Positions 15,601 through 28,231 are shown, numbered from the stretch's first letter. The stretch is 64,000 nt of DNA from Isoperla grammatica (GCA_945910005.1 CAMDTW010000146.1:1-64000), one strand, 5' to 3'. Made by a program: numbers and translations. The notes: generated by a model not told the origin, from the sequence alone.

Positions 15601-18600
15601 GCTGCCCTGATTGATACTACCTAGTGACGTCACGCGCTGTAACCTCTGTCTTAGCGATACGTCTATTGGCCCCCCTGATTGATAGTACCTAGTGACGTCA
15701 CGCGCTTTAACCTCTGTCTTAGCGATACGTCTATTGGCCCCCCTGATTGATACTACCTAGTGACGTCACGCGCTGTAACCTCTGTCTTAGCGATACGTCT
15801 ATTGGCCCCCCTGATTGATACTACCTAGTGACGTCACGCACGTGAAGCGCTGTAACCTTGTCTTAGCGATACGTCTATTGGCCCCCCTGATTGATACTAC
15901 CTAGTGACTTCACGCGCTTTAACCTCTGTCTTAGCGATACGTCTATTGGCCCCCCTGATTGATACTACCTAGTGACGTCACGCGCTGTAACCTCTGTCTT
16001 AGCGATACGTCTATTGGCCCCCCTGATTGATACTACCTAGTGACGTCACGCGCTGTAACCTCTGTCTTAGCGATACGTCTATTGGCCACCCTGATTGATA
16101 CTACCTAGTGACGTCACGCGCTGTAACCTCTGTCTTAGCGATACGTCTATTGGCCCCCCTGATTGATACTACCTAGTGACGTCACGCGCTGTAACCTCTG
16201 TCTTAGCGATACGTCTATTGGCCCCCCTTATTGATACTACCTAGTGACGTCACGCGCTGTAACCTCTGTCTTAGCGATACGTCTATTGGCCCCCCTGATT
16301 GATACTACCTAGTGACGTCACGCGCTGTAACCTCTGTCTTAGCGATACGTCTATTGGCCCCCCTGATTGATACTACCTAGTGACGTCACGCGCTGTAACC
16401 TCTGTCTTAGCGATACGTCTATTGGCCCCCCTGATTGATACTACCTAGTGACGTCACGCGCTTTAACCTCTGTCTTAGCGATACGTCTATTGGCCCCCCT
16501 GATTGATACTACCTAGTGACGTCACGCACTGTAACCTCTGTCTTAGCGATACGTCTATTGGCCCCCCTGATACTACCTAGTGACGTCACGCGCTGTAACC
16601 TCTGTCTTAGCGATACGTCTATTGGCCCCCCTGATTGATACTACCTAGTGACGTCACGCGCTGTAACCTCTGTCTTAGCGATACGTCTATTGGCCCCCCT
16701 GATACTACCTAGTGACGTCACGCGCTGTAACCTCTGTCTTAGCGATACGTCTATTGGCCCCCCTGATTGATACTACCTAGTGACGTCACGCACTGTAACC
16801 TCTGTCTTAGCGATACGTCTATTGGCCCCCCTGATTGATACTACCTAGTGACGTCACGCACTGTAACCTCTGTCTTAGCGATACGTCTATTGGCCCCCCT
16901 GATTGATACTACCTCGTGACGTCACGCGCTGTAACCTCTGTCTTAGCGATACGTCTATTGGCCACCCTGATTGATACTACCTCGTGACGTCACGCACTGT
17001 AACCTCTGTCTTAGCGATACGTCTATTGGCCCCCCTTATTGATACTACCTAGTGACGTCACGCACTGTAACCTCTGTCTTAGCGATACGTCTATTGGCCC
17101 CCCTGATTGATACTACCTCGTGACGTCACGCACTGTAACCTCTGTCTTAGCGATACGTCTATTGGCCCCCCTGATTGATACTACCTCGTGACGTCACGCA
17201 CTGTAACCTCTGTCTTAGCGATACGTCTATTGGCCCCCCTTATTGATACTACCTAGTGACGTCACGCACTGTAACCTCTGTCTTAGCGATACGTCTATTG
17301 GCCCCCCTGATTGATACTACCTCGTGACGTCACGCACTGTAACCTCTGTCTTAGCGATACGTCTATTGGCCCCCCTGATTGATACTACCTAGTGACGTCA
17401 CGCACTGTAACCTCTGTCTTAGCGATACGTCTATTGGCCACCCTGATTGATACTACCTCGTGACGTCACGCACTGTAACCTCTGTCTTAGCGATACGTCT
17501 ATTGGCCCCCCTTATTGATACTACCTAGTGACGTCACGCACTGTAACCTCTGTCTTAGCGATACGTCTATTGGCCCCCCTGATTGATACTACCTCGTGAC
17601 GTCACGCACTGTAACCTCTGTCTTAGCGATACGTCTATTGGCCCCCCTGATTGATACTACCTAGTGACGTCACGCACTGTAACCTCTGTCTTAGCGATAC
17701 GTCTATTGGCCCCCCTTATTGATACTACCTAGTGACGTCACGCGCTGTAACCTCTGTCTTAGCGATACGTCTATTGGCCCCCCTGATTGATACTACCTAG
17801 TGACGTCACGCGCTGTAACCTCTGTCTTAGCGATACGTCTATTGGCCCCCCTGATTGATACTACCTAGTGACGTCACGCGCTGTAACCTCTGTCTTAGCG
17901 ATACGTCTATTGGCCCCCCTGATTGATACTACCTAGTGACGTCACGCGCTGTAACCTCTGTCTTAGCGATACGTCTATTGGCCCCCCTGATTGATACTAC
18001 CTAGTGACGTCACGCACTGTAACCTCTGTCTTAGCGATACGTCTATTGGCCCCCCTGATTGATACTACCTAGTGACGTCACGCGCTTTAACCTCTGTCTT
18101 AGCGATACGTCTATTGGCCCCCCTGATTGATACTACCTAGTGACGTCACGCGTTGTAACCTCTGTCTTAGCGATACGTCTATTGGCCCCCCTGATTGATA
18201 CTACCTTGTGACGTCACGCGCTGTAACCTCTGTCTTAGCGATACGTCTATTGGCCCCCCTGATACTACCTAGTGACGTCACGCGCTTTAACCTCTGTCTT
18301 AGCGATACGTCTATTGGCCGCCTTGATTGATACTACCTAGTGACGTCACGCGCTTTAACCTCTGTCTTAGCGATACGTCTATTGGCCCCCCTGATACTAC
18401 CTAGTGACGTCACGCGCTGTAACCTCTGTCTTAGCGATACGTCTATTGGCCACCCTGATTGATACTACCTAGTGACGTCACGCGCTGTAACCTCTGTCTT
18501 AGCGATACGTCTATTGGCCACCCTGATTGATACTACCTAGTGACGTCACGCGCTGTAACCTCTGTCTTAGCGATACGTCTATTGGCCACCCTGATTGATA

Positions 18601-21600
18601 CTACCTAGTGACGTCACGCGCTGTAACCTCTGTCTTAGCGATACGTCTATTGGCCACCCTGATTGATACTACCTAGTGACGTCACGCGCTGTAACCTCTG
18701 TCTTAGCGATACGTCTATTGGCCCCCCTGATTGATACTACCTAGTGACGTCACGCGCTTTAACCTCTGTCTTAGCGATACGTCTATTGGCCCCCCTGATT
18801 GATACTACCTAGTGACGTCACGCGCTGTAACCTCTGTCTTAGCGATACGTCTATTGGCCACCCTGATTGATACTACCTAGTGACGTCACGCGCTGTAACC
18901 TCTGTCTTAGCGATACGTCTATTGGCCCCCCTGATTGATACTACGTAGTGACGTCACGCGCTTTAACCCATGTTTTAGCGATACGTCTATTGGCCCCCCT
19001 GATTGATACTACCTAGTGACGTCACGCGCTGTAACCTCTGTCTTAGCGATACGTCTATTGGCCCCCCTGATTGATACTACCTAGTGACGTCACGCGCTGT
19101 AACCTCTGTCTTAGCGATACGTCTATTGGCCCCCCTGATTGATACTACCTAGTGACGTCACGCGCTTTAACCTCTGTCTTAGCGATACGTCTATTGGCCC
19201 CCCTGATTGATACTACCTAGTGACGTCACGCGCTGTAACCTCTGTCTTAGCGATACGTCTATTGGCCCCCCTGATTGATACTACCTAGTGACGTCACGCG
19301 CTGTAACCTCTGTCTTAGCGATACGTCTATTGGCCCCCCTGATTGATACTACCTAGTGACGTCACGCGCTTTAACCTCTGTCTTAGCGATACGTCTATTG
19401 GCCCCCCTGATTGATACTACCTAGTGACGTCACGCGCTTTAACCTCTGTCTTAGCGATACGTCTATTGGCCCCCCTGATTGATACTACCTAGTGACGTCA
19501 CGCGCTGTAACCTCTGTCTTAGCGATACGTCTATTGGCCCCCCTGATTGATACTACCTAGTGACGTCACGCGCTTAAACCTCTGTCTTAGCGATACGTCT
19601 ATTGGCCCCCCTGATTGATACTACCTAGTGACGTCACGCGCTGTAACCTCTGTCTTAGCGATACGTCTATTGGCCCCCCTGATTGATACTACCTAGTGAC
19701 GTCACGCGCTTTAACCCATGTCTTAGCGATACGTCTATTGGCCCCCCTGATTGATACTACCTAGTGACGTCACGCGCTGTAACCTCTGTCTTAGCGATAC
19801 GTCTATTGGCCGCCCTGATTGATACTACCTAGTGACGTCACGCGCTGTAACCTCTGTCTTAGCGATACGTCTATTGGCCCCCCTGATTGATACTACCTCG
19901 TGACGTCACGCGCTTTAACCTCTGTCTTAGCGATACGTCTATTGGCCACCCTGATACTACCTAGTGACGTCACGCGCTGTAACCTCTGTCTTAGCGATAC
20001 GTCTATTGGCCCCCCTGATACTACCTAGTGACGTCACGCGCTTTAACCTCTGTCTTAGCGATACGTCTATTGGCCGCCCTGATTGATACTACCTAGTGAC
20101 GTCACGCGCTTTAACCTCTGTCTTAGCGATACGTCTATTGGCCGCCCTGATTGATACTACCTAGTGACGTCACGCGCTGTAACCTCTGTCTTAGCGATAC
20201 GTCTATTGGCCCCCCTGATACTACCTAGTGACGTCACGCGCTTTAACCTCTGTCTTAGCGATACGTCTATTGGCCGCCCTGATTGATACTACCTAGTGAC
20301 GTCACGCGCTTTAACCTCTGTCTTAGCGATACGTCTATTGGCCCCCCTGATTGATACTACCTAGTGACGTCACGCGCTGTAACCTCTGTCTTAGCGATAC
20401 GTCTATTGGCCCCCCTGATTGATACTACCTAGTGACGTCACGCGCTGTAACCTCTGTCTTAGCGATACGTCTATTGGCCCCCCTGATTGATACTACCTAG
20501 TGACGTCACGCGCTGTAACCTCTGTCTTAGCGATACGTCTATTGGCCCCCCTGATTGATACTACCTAGTGACGTCACGCGCTGTAACCTCTGTCTTAGCG
20601 ATACGTCTATTGGCCACCCTGATTGATACTACCTTGTGACGTCACGCGCTGTAACCTCGGTCTCAGCGATACGTCTATTGGCCACCCTGATACTACCTAG
20701 TGACGTCACGCGCTGTAACCTCTGTCTTAGCGATACGTCTATTGGCCCCCCTGATACTACCTAGTGACGTCACGCGCTTTAACCTCTGTCTTAGCGATAC
20801 GTCTATTGGCCACCCTGATACTACCTAGTGACGTCACGCGCTGTAACCTCTGTCTTAGCGATACGTCTATTGGCCACCCTGATACTACCTAGTGACGTCA
20901 CGCGCTTTAACCTCTGTCTTAGCGATACGTCTATTGGCCGCCCTGATTGATACTACCTAGTGACGTCACGCGCTGTAACCTCTGTCTTAGCGATACGTCT
21001 ATTGGCTCCCCTGATACTACCTAGTGACGTTCCGCGCTGTAACCTCTGTCTTAGCGATACGTCTATTGGCCCCCCTGATTGATACTACCTAGTGACGTCA
21101 CGCGCTTTAACCTCTGTCTTAGCGATACGTCTATTGGCCCCCCTGATACTACCTAGTGACGTTCCGCGCTGTAACCTCTGTCTTAGCGATACGTCTATTG
21201 GCCCCCCTGATACTACCTAGTGACGTCACGCGCTTTAACCTCTGTCTTAGCGATACGTCTATTGGCCGCCCTGATTGATACTACCTAGTGACGTCACGCG
21301 CTGTAACCTCTGTCTTAGCGATACGTCTATTGGCCCCCCTGATACTACCTAGTGACGTCACGCGCTTTAACCTCTGTCTTAGCGATACGTCTATTGGCCC
21401 CCCTGATTGATACTACCTAGTGACGTCACGCGCTGTAACCTCTGTCTTAGCGATACGTCTATTGGCCCCCCTGATTGATACTACCTAGTGACGTCACGCG
21501 CTGTAACCTCTGTCTTAGCGATACGTCTATTGGCCACCCTGATTGATACTACCTAGTGACGTCACGCGCTGTAACCTCTGTCTTAGCGATACGTCTATTG

Positions 21601-22480
21601 GCCCCCCTGATTGATACTACCTAGTGACGTCACGCGCTGTAACCTCTGTCTTAGCGATACGTCTATTGGCCCCCCTGATTGATACTACCTAGTGACGTCA
21701 CGCGCTGTAACCTCTGTCTTAGCGATACGTCTATTGGCCCCCCTGATTGATACTACCTAGTGACGTCACGCGCTGTAACCTCTGTCTTAGCGATACGTCT
21801 ATTGGCCACCCTGATTGATACTACCTAGTGACGTCACGCGCTGTAACCTCTGTCTTAGCGATACGTCTATTGGCCCCCCTAATTGATACTACCTAGTGAC
21901 GTCACGCGCTGTAACCTCTGTCTTAGCGATACGTCTATTGGCCCCCCTGATTGATACTACCTAGTAACGTCACGCGCTTTAACCTCTGTCTTAGCGATAC
22001 GTCTATTGGCCACCCTGATTGATACTACCTAGTGACGTCACGCGCTGTTACCTCTGTCTTAGCGATACGTCTATTGGCCACCCTGATTGATACTACCTAG
22101 TGACGTCACGCGCTGTAACCTCTGTCTTAGCGATACGTCTATTGGCCACCCTGATACTACCTAGTGACGTCACGCGCTGTAACCTCTGTCTTAGCGATAC
22201 GTCTATTGGCCACCCTGATACTACCTAGTGACGTCACGCGCTGTAACCTCTGTCTTAGCGATACGTCTATTGGCCCCCCTGATTGATACTACCTAGTGAC
22301 GTCACGCGCTGTAACCTCTTTCTTAGCGATACGTCTATTGGCCCCCCTGATTGATACTACCTAGTGACGTCACGCGCTGTAACCTCTGTCTTAGCGATAC
22401 GTCTATTGGCCCCCCTGATTGATACTACCTAGTGACGTCACGCGCTGTAACCTCTGTCTTAGCGATACGTCTATTGGCCA
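12601..22480. repeat. Satellite super-block B (second, expanded copy)
   Basis: The second copy of the super-block. Its left part is offset 8,596 bp from block A. After about 17 kb the offset rises to about 9,479 (CTTTAACCCATG at 9482 and TTTAACCCATG near 18,961), and after about 19.5 kb to 9,883 (GACGTTCCGCG at 11,141/21,024, CCCTAATTG at 11,998/21,881, GCTGTTACC at 12,161/22,044). The two steps, about 883 and 404 bp, equal about 13 and 6 extra monomers. Block B was therefore enlarged internally after the duplication. Confidence 0.87.
16900..17740. repeat. Local expansion of variant monomers inside block B
   Basis: Monomers carrying CTCGTGACG and those carrying CCCTTATTG alternate here with GCACTGTAACC monomers. 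The CTTATTG variant recurs near 17,034, 17,238, 17,513 and 17,713, that is at spacings of 3, 4 and 3 monomers. Block A has only one such group (about 8,100-8,240). This accounts for the first offset jump between blocks A and B. Confidence 0.8.
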
Positions 22481-22927
22481 CCCTGATTGATACTACCTAG
22501 TGACGTCACGCGCTGTAACCTCTGTCTTAGCGATACGTCTATTGGCCACCCTGATTGATACTACCTAGTGACGTCACGCGCTGTAACCTCTGTCTTAGCG
22601 ATACGTCTATTGGCCACCCTGATTGATACTACCTAGTGACGTCACGCGCTTTAACCTCTGTCTTAGCGATACGTCTATTGGCCACCCTGATTGATACTAC
22701 CTAGTGACGTCACGCGCTTTAACCTCTGTCTTAGCGATACGTCTATTGGCCACCCTGATTGATACTACCTAGTGACGTCACGCGCTGTAACCTCTGTCTT
22801 AGCGATACGTCTATTGGCCCCCCTGATTGATACTACCTAGTGACGTCACGCGCTTTAACCTCTGTCTTAGCGATACGTCTATTGGCCACCCTGATTGATA
22901 CTACCTAGTGACGTCACGCACGTGAAG

Positions 22928-25053
22928 CATCATCTGCCAGGACTCCTTGAGCCTCTCAGTGAACTACCCGTGACATCTCCCCACATCTTGTGACGCACAT
23001 AAATGAAGAGAGGGCGAGAAATCTTTTTTGTTAACTCTTCACAGTAGTTCCTGGTTGTGTGTTCAGTATTCCCAATTGTACTAATGTGAGGAGGCAAGAC
23101 TAATTTAGAGCACAATGAACACTTTTATGTCGTAAACGCAGGTAGCGACATAATATCAAATAATATTTTTTCTTATGGATACATTTTGTAGGATGCATAC
23201 CAGCTTTACCAGATGTGCCCCTATTCAGGGCCCCCATTCAAGTGCCCGGTCACGGATATGGGGGGCGTAACTTTACAACCGACTACTACCGCCAAAAACT
23301 GTTCTGAAATGATGGCTCATGTGACTCACTCGGTATGTTAGGGTGTGGTATGGTGTGGGTCGGTATGGTTTGGAGGGAATGTTTAATTGCTGTTGGTAAA
23401 TGACTTAAAGTCGATCGATGATAACTGCACATGTAATATAAATCATTCAAATTGTATGTACTGCAAGTTGAGATTAAGCTTGTGAATATTGTAGAAAAAA
23501 ATATGCACCTACCGCTATTAGTTTTTTATTTATTGAGTGTTGAAATGCGTTGGAATTCCCTATGTTTTACATTGTAACTGAACAAAAACCTACACTTTCA
23601 ATCGTATAACGTTGCGTAGCACCTTCAAAAAGTAATATATTGTAACAATTTTGTGTCTTAAATGTAAAATTCGTCTCATCGAAGGATGAGACTAGTCAAA
23701 CCGGTTTTTCCGCTCTCCAGATTTTGTGCAACCCTAATTGTAGCTCGGCGCTCACAGCCCAACAGATGAATGGAATGACAGCTTCCCTAATTGATTCACA
23801 TGATCGCGGTCAAATACCGGAAATAACTACCAGTGCAATATATACAATATGCAATAGGAAACCGAATTAGCACTACTACAACATATAAAATAACAGTAGG
23901 TTTTTATTTTCGATATTTCATGAATGTGAAATTTTGAATGGAAGCTCTACTTCGAAAACTGGGCAAGTTGTTGAGTTTTTAGTATTATATTAAATATTTC
24001 GGCCATTGGAACAGGTGTTAATTCTAAGAAAATGTTCAATCATCATACTGTATTAGGATTTTCGGTCATGCGCGATAAGCCAATAATTGCTTGTCAAGAA
24101 TGTCGAGTGGACGAAGCGCGCGGGTGTTGACAATGAAGGAATCTCAGGGGTCGGTAAAGCCCCACTATTGCAGTGGCATTTGCCATTTCTCGCGGTCTCA
24201 TCCTGCAGTGAGACAAAGTTTAGATAACTTCATGACTAACATGAATACGTTTGAAAAAGATGATCAAACGCAATCCGTTTTCGAGATATTTGCGCTGGTG
24301 TGTCAATTTTACCTCAAATCTACTCAAATTAGAAACTATAAATATACTTTATTAATAAAAAAAATATATAATTTCAAGACGTTCAGTATTAAATGCTACT
24401 CACATGTAATAATTCTTGAAATTCATTAATTTAGAATAAAAAAAGTATTTTTTCTTGACCATTTAATTTGAATAGTTTAGTTGTTGTATTGAATGGGTAG
24501 TTCACTTCATCGATCGACTTTAACACTAACAATTGCCTTTACGACTAAGGAAAACCTCGAACAAGCCCTTCAGTCGGGATTGCCGGTGGCCGGACTCGAA
24601 TCGACGACCTCCCGAATTACATTCTCGCGTTTCAGCTACACATAACATTGCTTTAAGAATCTGAAATATGTATCTAGAATGTTATTATGTTTATAGTGAA
24701 CTGAAAACTATGGACCGGTTTTTTTGCTCGATAGTTATGTCTTCGATATTGGAAACACTTGACACAATCTAATCAATATATCGACTACAAGAAGTGTTAT
24801 CTATTGGAAAATGTAATCTGATAACGTAAAGGGTATCACCATATATAAGCAGTGTCATGTTTGCTTTATGTAAACTTTTAAAAGGAATGTTTTCGAGGGA
24901 GGGTTTGAAGCAAATATGTCTTTATATATCAAGTTATGCTACACCCTACTTGCATTGTATTCAATACATAGGTTTATAAAATTTCAAATCTTTCGTGACA
25001 GGAATTACTAGAATAAAAAATGTACAAGTTCCCGGTTATTTCTCCAAATACTT
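22928..25053. other. AT-rich unique DNA, no gene recognised
   Basis: The satellite stops abruptly and unique AT-rich DNA follows. Short open frames here (61 aa minus at 22,930-23,115; 112 aa plus at 24,091-24,429) show no recognisable domain and their composition follows the local base content. The only structured piece I see is the tRNA-like sequence near 24,575-24,642, listed separately. Confidence 0.6.
24575..24642 (-). repeat. Possible tRNA-derived SINE head
   Basis: On the minus strand GTGTAGCTGAAACGCG resembles a pol III A box, and the later GATTCGAGTCC resembles a B box, at tRNA-like spacing. The cloverleaf is not convincing, so I read it as a SINE head or tRNA remnant and not a working tRNA. 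Confidence 0.35.
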
Positions 25054-25836
25054 GTCACTATCAACTTGTCTTGACCTCTGTGACCTGTGACAGCTGTGAA
25101 GACTACTGATGTTCCCCTTCCCACTGGAATACCGCTAGACTGTCACTCTCTGGTCACTATCAACTGGTCTTGACATCTGTGACCTGTGACAGCTGTGAAG
25201 ACTACTGATGTTCCCCTTCCCACTGGAATACCGCAAGACTGTCACTCTCTGGTCACTATCAACTTGTCTTGACCTCTGTGACTGCTGTGACTGCTGTGAA
25301 GACTACTGATGTTCCCCTTCCCACTGGAATACCGCAAGACTGTCACTCTCTGGTCACTATCAACTTGTCTTGACCTCTGTGACCTGTGACTGCTGTGAAG
25401 ACTACTGATGTTCCCCTTCCCACTGGAATACCACAAGACTGTCACTCTCTGGTCACTATCAACTTGTCTTGACCTCTGTGACCTGTGACTGCTGTGAAGA
25501 CTACTGATGTTCCCCTTCCCACTGGAATACCGCAAGACTGTCACTCTCTGGTCACTATCAACTTGTCTTGACCTCTGTGACCTGTGACTGCTGTGAAGAC
25601 TACTGATGTTCCCCTTCCCACTGGAATACCACAAGACTGTCACTCTCTGGTCACTATCAACTTGTCTTGACCTCTGTGACCTGTGACTGCTGTGAAGACT
25701 ACTGATGTTCCCCTTCCCACTGGAATACCGCAAGACTGTCACTCTCTGGTCACTATCAACTTGTCTTGACCTCTGTGACCCTTCACAGCTGTGAAGACTA
25801 CTGATGTTCCCCTTCCAACTAAGTACCACAAGAAAC
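25054..25836. repeat. 99-bp minisatellite, about 8 copies
   Basis: The motif GTCACTATCAAC recurs at 25,054, 25,153, 25,252, 25,353, 25,452, 25,551, 25,650 and 25,749: a 99-bp period, with one 101-bp copy in which a GTGACTGCT triplet-like segment is duplicated. Because 99 is divisible by 3, a minus-strand frame stays open for 195 codons (25,242-25,829) and translates to a 33-residue repeat. No family is recognised and it has no sign of being a gene. The last copy stops about 2 bp before the TTAA that borders the MITE. Confidence 0.93.
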
Positions 25837-25841
25837 TTTAA

Positions 25842-26713
25842 AGGGATAGTCAGGTGAAAAACTAAAATATCAGCAATGAGTCATAAGTGCATGAAATTCA
25901 GTTATGTGTAAAATAAAATCGATATAGGTTGCTTCAATGCAAGGAAAAAAAAGTGAACATTTAGCTATTCTACTAGATTCCCTTCGCCAGCTCTGCTGCA
26001 TTTTTCTTCTAAAGCGTAGTACATCTGTATCTGTTCTGAGCTCGCTAACGCCTTCCTGATAGACAGAGCACTCATTGTGTAATACAAATCCAGCCACAAC
26101 ACTCGGCGACTGCGGACAGTGCCGCTCAAAACAGATTGCAACTTTTCTACACATCAAGTCACAAAAAATTAATTGCGGGGCATTTTGTAAAAGTACACGT
26201 TCGTACTAAGAAGCATGTTTTTTTTTATGTATTAATTATAATCTTTATTTGTCAGAATGAGCTTCCGCTCTTTACATTGACAGATTACGATTACACTAGA
26301 CTAAACTAAACTAACCTAAACTAAACTTAACTAAACTAAAAAAACAAAAAAACAATAGGAAATAAGTAATGTGAACAATGCAAAGTCAGGCTTACATTTT
26401 GTATTAATTTTAGGTTATGATTATTTATTTTGACTGTCTACTCTAAAGTTTGAAAATAATGTTATAATAATAAATAAAATTGAGTGACACTGATAATAAT
26501 AACTCTCAAAACTATAGGTAGGTTTTTTGTATATAGGAAATACCACGAGAAAAGTTGCTCGGTGCTACTTGGTAGCAACTAGCCAAAAAATCGCGTTTTC
26601 TTTATTTTTTAACCGCCTGCTTTTATAGTATGGTATCTTTTAGCCATGTTTCCCATATTTGAGGGTAGACATATACAAATGGTAGTTTTTTAGTTTTTCA
26701 CCTGACTATCCCT
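25842..26713. mobile_element. TTAA-flanked MITE (piggyBac-like), 872 bp
   Basis: The ends are perfect inverted repeats of about 26 bp, beginning AGGGATAGTCAGGTGAAAAA and read inward from each side (25,842-25,867 and the complement ending at 26,713). Each end is bordered by TTAA (25,838-25,841 and 26,714-26,717), the target duplication typical of piggyBac-type transposons. The interior holds no recognisable transposase; a 95-codon minus frame (25,870-26,157) has no known domain. It also has an A-rich (CTAAA)n tract at 26,294-26,345. I infer a non-autonomous element; the superfamily rests on TTAA alone. Confidence 0.85.
26294..26345. repeat. Degenerate (CTAAA)n simple repeat inside the MITE
   Basis: About ten imperfect copies of CTAAA/CTAAC/CTTAA in a row. 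It resembles telomere-like pentamers only superficially and lies inside the MITE. Confidence 0.7.
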
Positions 26714-26717
26714 TTAA

Positions 26718-27935
26718 CCCTCTGGCAGGCTTTATCCTACCTGGAATCATTTCCGAGAAGTTCTTTTGAAGTTGGTCTTTGAACGTTTTAAATATCAACG
26801 TACTGTTTTGATTAGAATATTTAGTGGGAAATGAATACTACAGTTATGTCAAATCTTTAAATATATCTTCCATATCCGTTAATTATTTTACCAAAGTTTA
26901 TGAAATCCGGAATAGCTGTTTTAATTACAATTTGTATTATTTAATTATAGAATCCCATAACACGCATGGCTTTTGACATGCATGGAATGAAAAGTTGTAG
27001 ATATAAAAGAAAGTTACAGAAAAAAGGACAAGATTTTATTATATTTTGCTCATAAAACGTAAACCTACCTACGGCATTCCCTCAAAGGAATATTAAAATA
27101 GTTGACCACAGCCCAGCCTGTTTAATAATGTATGCCTCCAGAATTCCTTCGTACGAAAAATTTCAGATGAATTTTACTAACTTAAGGTTTCAAAATGTAA
27201 CCGTTGGAAAACCACGTTTGGCTTTTTCCTTCCGTTTCATGCAAATGTCAAATAATAGTATAGCAAACTTTTAACTTCGTTTTGCGTCGCGTCCCCCTGC
27301 GAATATGCAGCAACAAGGCGCGAATACGCGGAAACTGAAAAAGTGTGCAAAAAGTGTGCAAAAAGTGTGCAAAAAGTGTTCGAATAAAACAGCGGAGATA
27401 AAATGTGTATTATAATCCATTGCCGTGTTTGAACAGATTGTTCAGTATAATACGCACTTTTAATTATTGAAGCGAGGCTTTGAAGTTAACTCTCCCCCCT
27501 GGCGATTGTTTGCACATTTGCCTGTCTACGTGTCTCTAATTAAACCGGTGAAACGACATTTAAAAGTTTTGTCATGAGGGAATTAATAGGAAAGCGATAT
27601 TGAAATCAGTTAGACTGAGGCTTGAATATTGAGTAGGGTCAAGTATTATATTCGGTGCGAGAGAGCAGTACGCTTACTTCCATAGTAGAACATAGCACTT
27701 TGAGAAGATTAATGCTAATGCTAATGCATTTTGTAATGTATTTGTTTAATGTTTTATTATTTCTTTACCTATTTGGTAAACAAATTTTCTCATCTCGTGT
27801 CGCCAATAAAAGTAGTGAATAATGATATATTATATGAACTCGAGATTTATAATTAACTGGAATTTTTTTGTGAAGCTATTTTGCTCAAAAATACATTCAA
27901 TAAAGTTTTATACTTGGCCATCGATTCAGTTTGAT
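26718..27935. other. AT-rich unique DNA
   Basis: No gene recognised. It contains one short tandem repeat, three to four copies of AAAAAGTGTGC (11 bp) at about 27,338-27,380. Confidence 0.6.
27338..27380. repeat. 11-bp short tandem repeat
   Basis: AAAAAGTGTGC repeated about four times, the last copy degenerate (AAAAAGTGTTC). Confidence 0.85.
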
Positions 27936-27939
27936 TTAC

Positions 27940-28231
27940 CAATACACTGCTAATACACTGCCAATACACTGACAATACACTGCAATACACTGCCAATACA
28001 CTGAACTATACACTGGCAATACACTGTCAATACACTGCCAATACACTGCCAATACACTGCCAATACACTGCCAATACACTGCCAATACATTGCCAATACA
28101 CTGCCTATACACTGCCAATACACTGCCAATACACTGCCAATACACTGCCAATACACTGCCAATACACTGCCAATACACTACCAATACACTGTCAATACAC
28201 TGCCAATACACTGCCAATACACTGCCAACAC
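27940..28231. repeat. 11-bp minisatellite (CCAATACACTG)n, about 26 copies
   Basis: Copies of CCAATACACTG in tandem with a few substitutions (TCAATACACTG, CTAATACACTG) and a few short indels at the left end. Three monomers make 33 bp, so minus-strand frames of 70-93 codons stay open; they are a by-product of the period and not genes. Confidence 0.95.

Larger units (their letters stand above)
25..22927. repeat. 68-bp satellite array, about 335 copies
   Basis: Head-to-tail copies of a 68-bp monomer; the start of the GATTGATAC motif recurs at exactly 68-bp steps (for example 591 and 659). Fixed motifs inside a monomer are TACCTAGTGACGTCACGCG, then a GCTTTAACC or GCTGTAACC alternative, then CTTAGCGATACGTCTATTGG, then a C-run. 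Length variants are about 64 bp (ATTG missing after CCTG) and about 77 bp (a 9-base insertion that creates CACGTG). Stops fall in all frames and 68 is not a multiple of 3, so the array is not coding. Each standard monomer has about five CpG sites, a TGACGTCA palindrome and an ATTGG (inverted CCAAT). The array ends at 22,927 within a 77-bp-type monomer. Centromeric, heterochromatic or subtelomeric satellite is plausible, but its location cannot be read from the sequence. Confidence 0.97.

Noticed and set aside
25..22927. CRISPR array
   Set aside because: Repeats are continuous with no unique spacers, and the context is an animal-type genome; it is a satellite.
25242..25829. 195-codon minus frame
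   Set aside because: Open only because the 99-bp minisatellite period is divisible by three.
25870..26157. 95-codon minus frame as a MITE gene
   Set aside because: No transposase motif and no recognised domain.
26294..26345. Interstitial telomere repeat
   Set aside because: CTAAA/CTAAC units are degenerate and do not match a TTAGG or TTAGGG register.
27936..28217. Two overlapping minus frames of 70-93 codons
   Set aside because: By-products of the 11-bp repeat, whose three copies make 33 bp.
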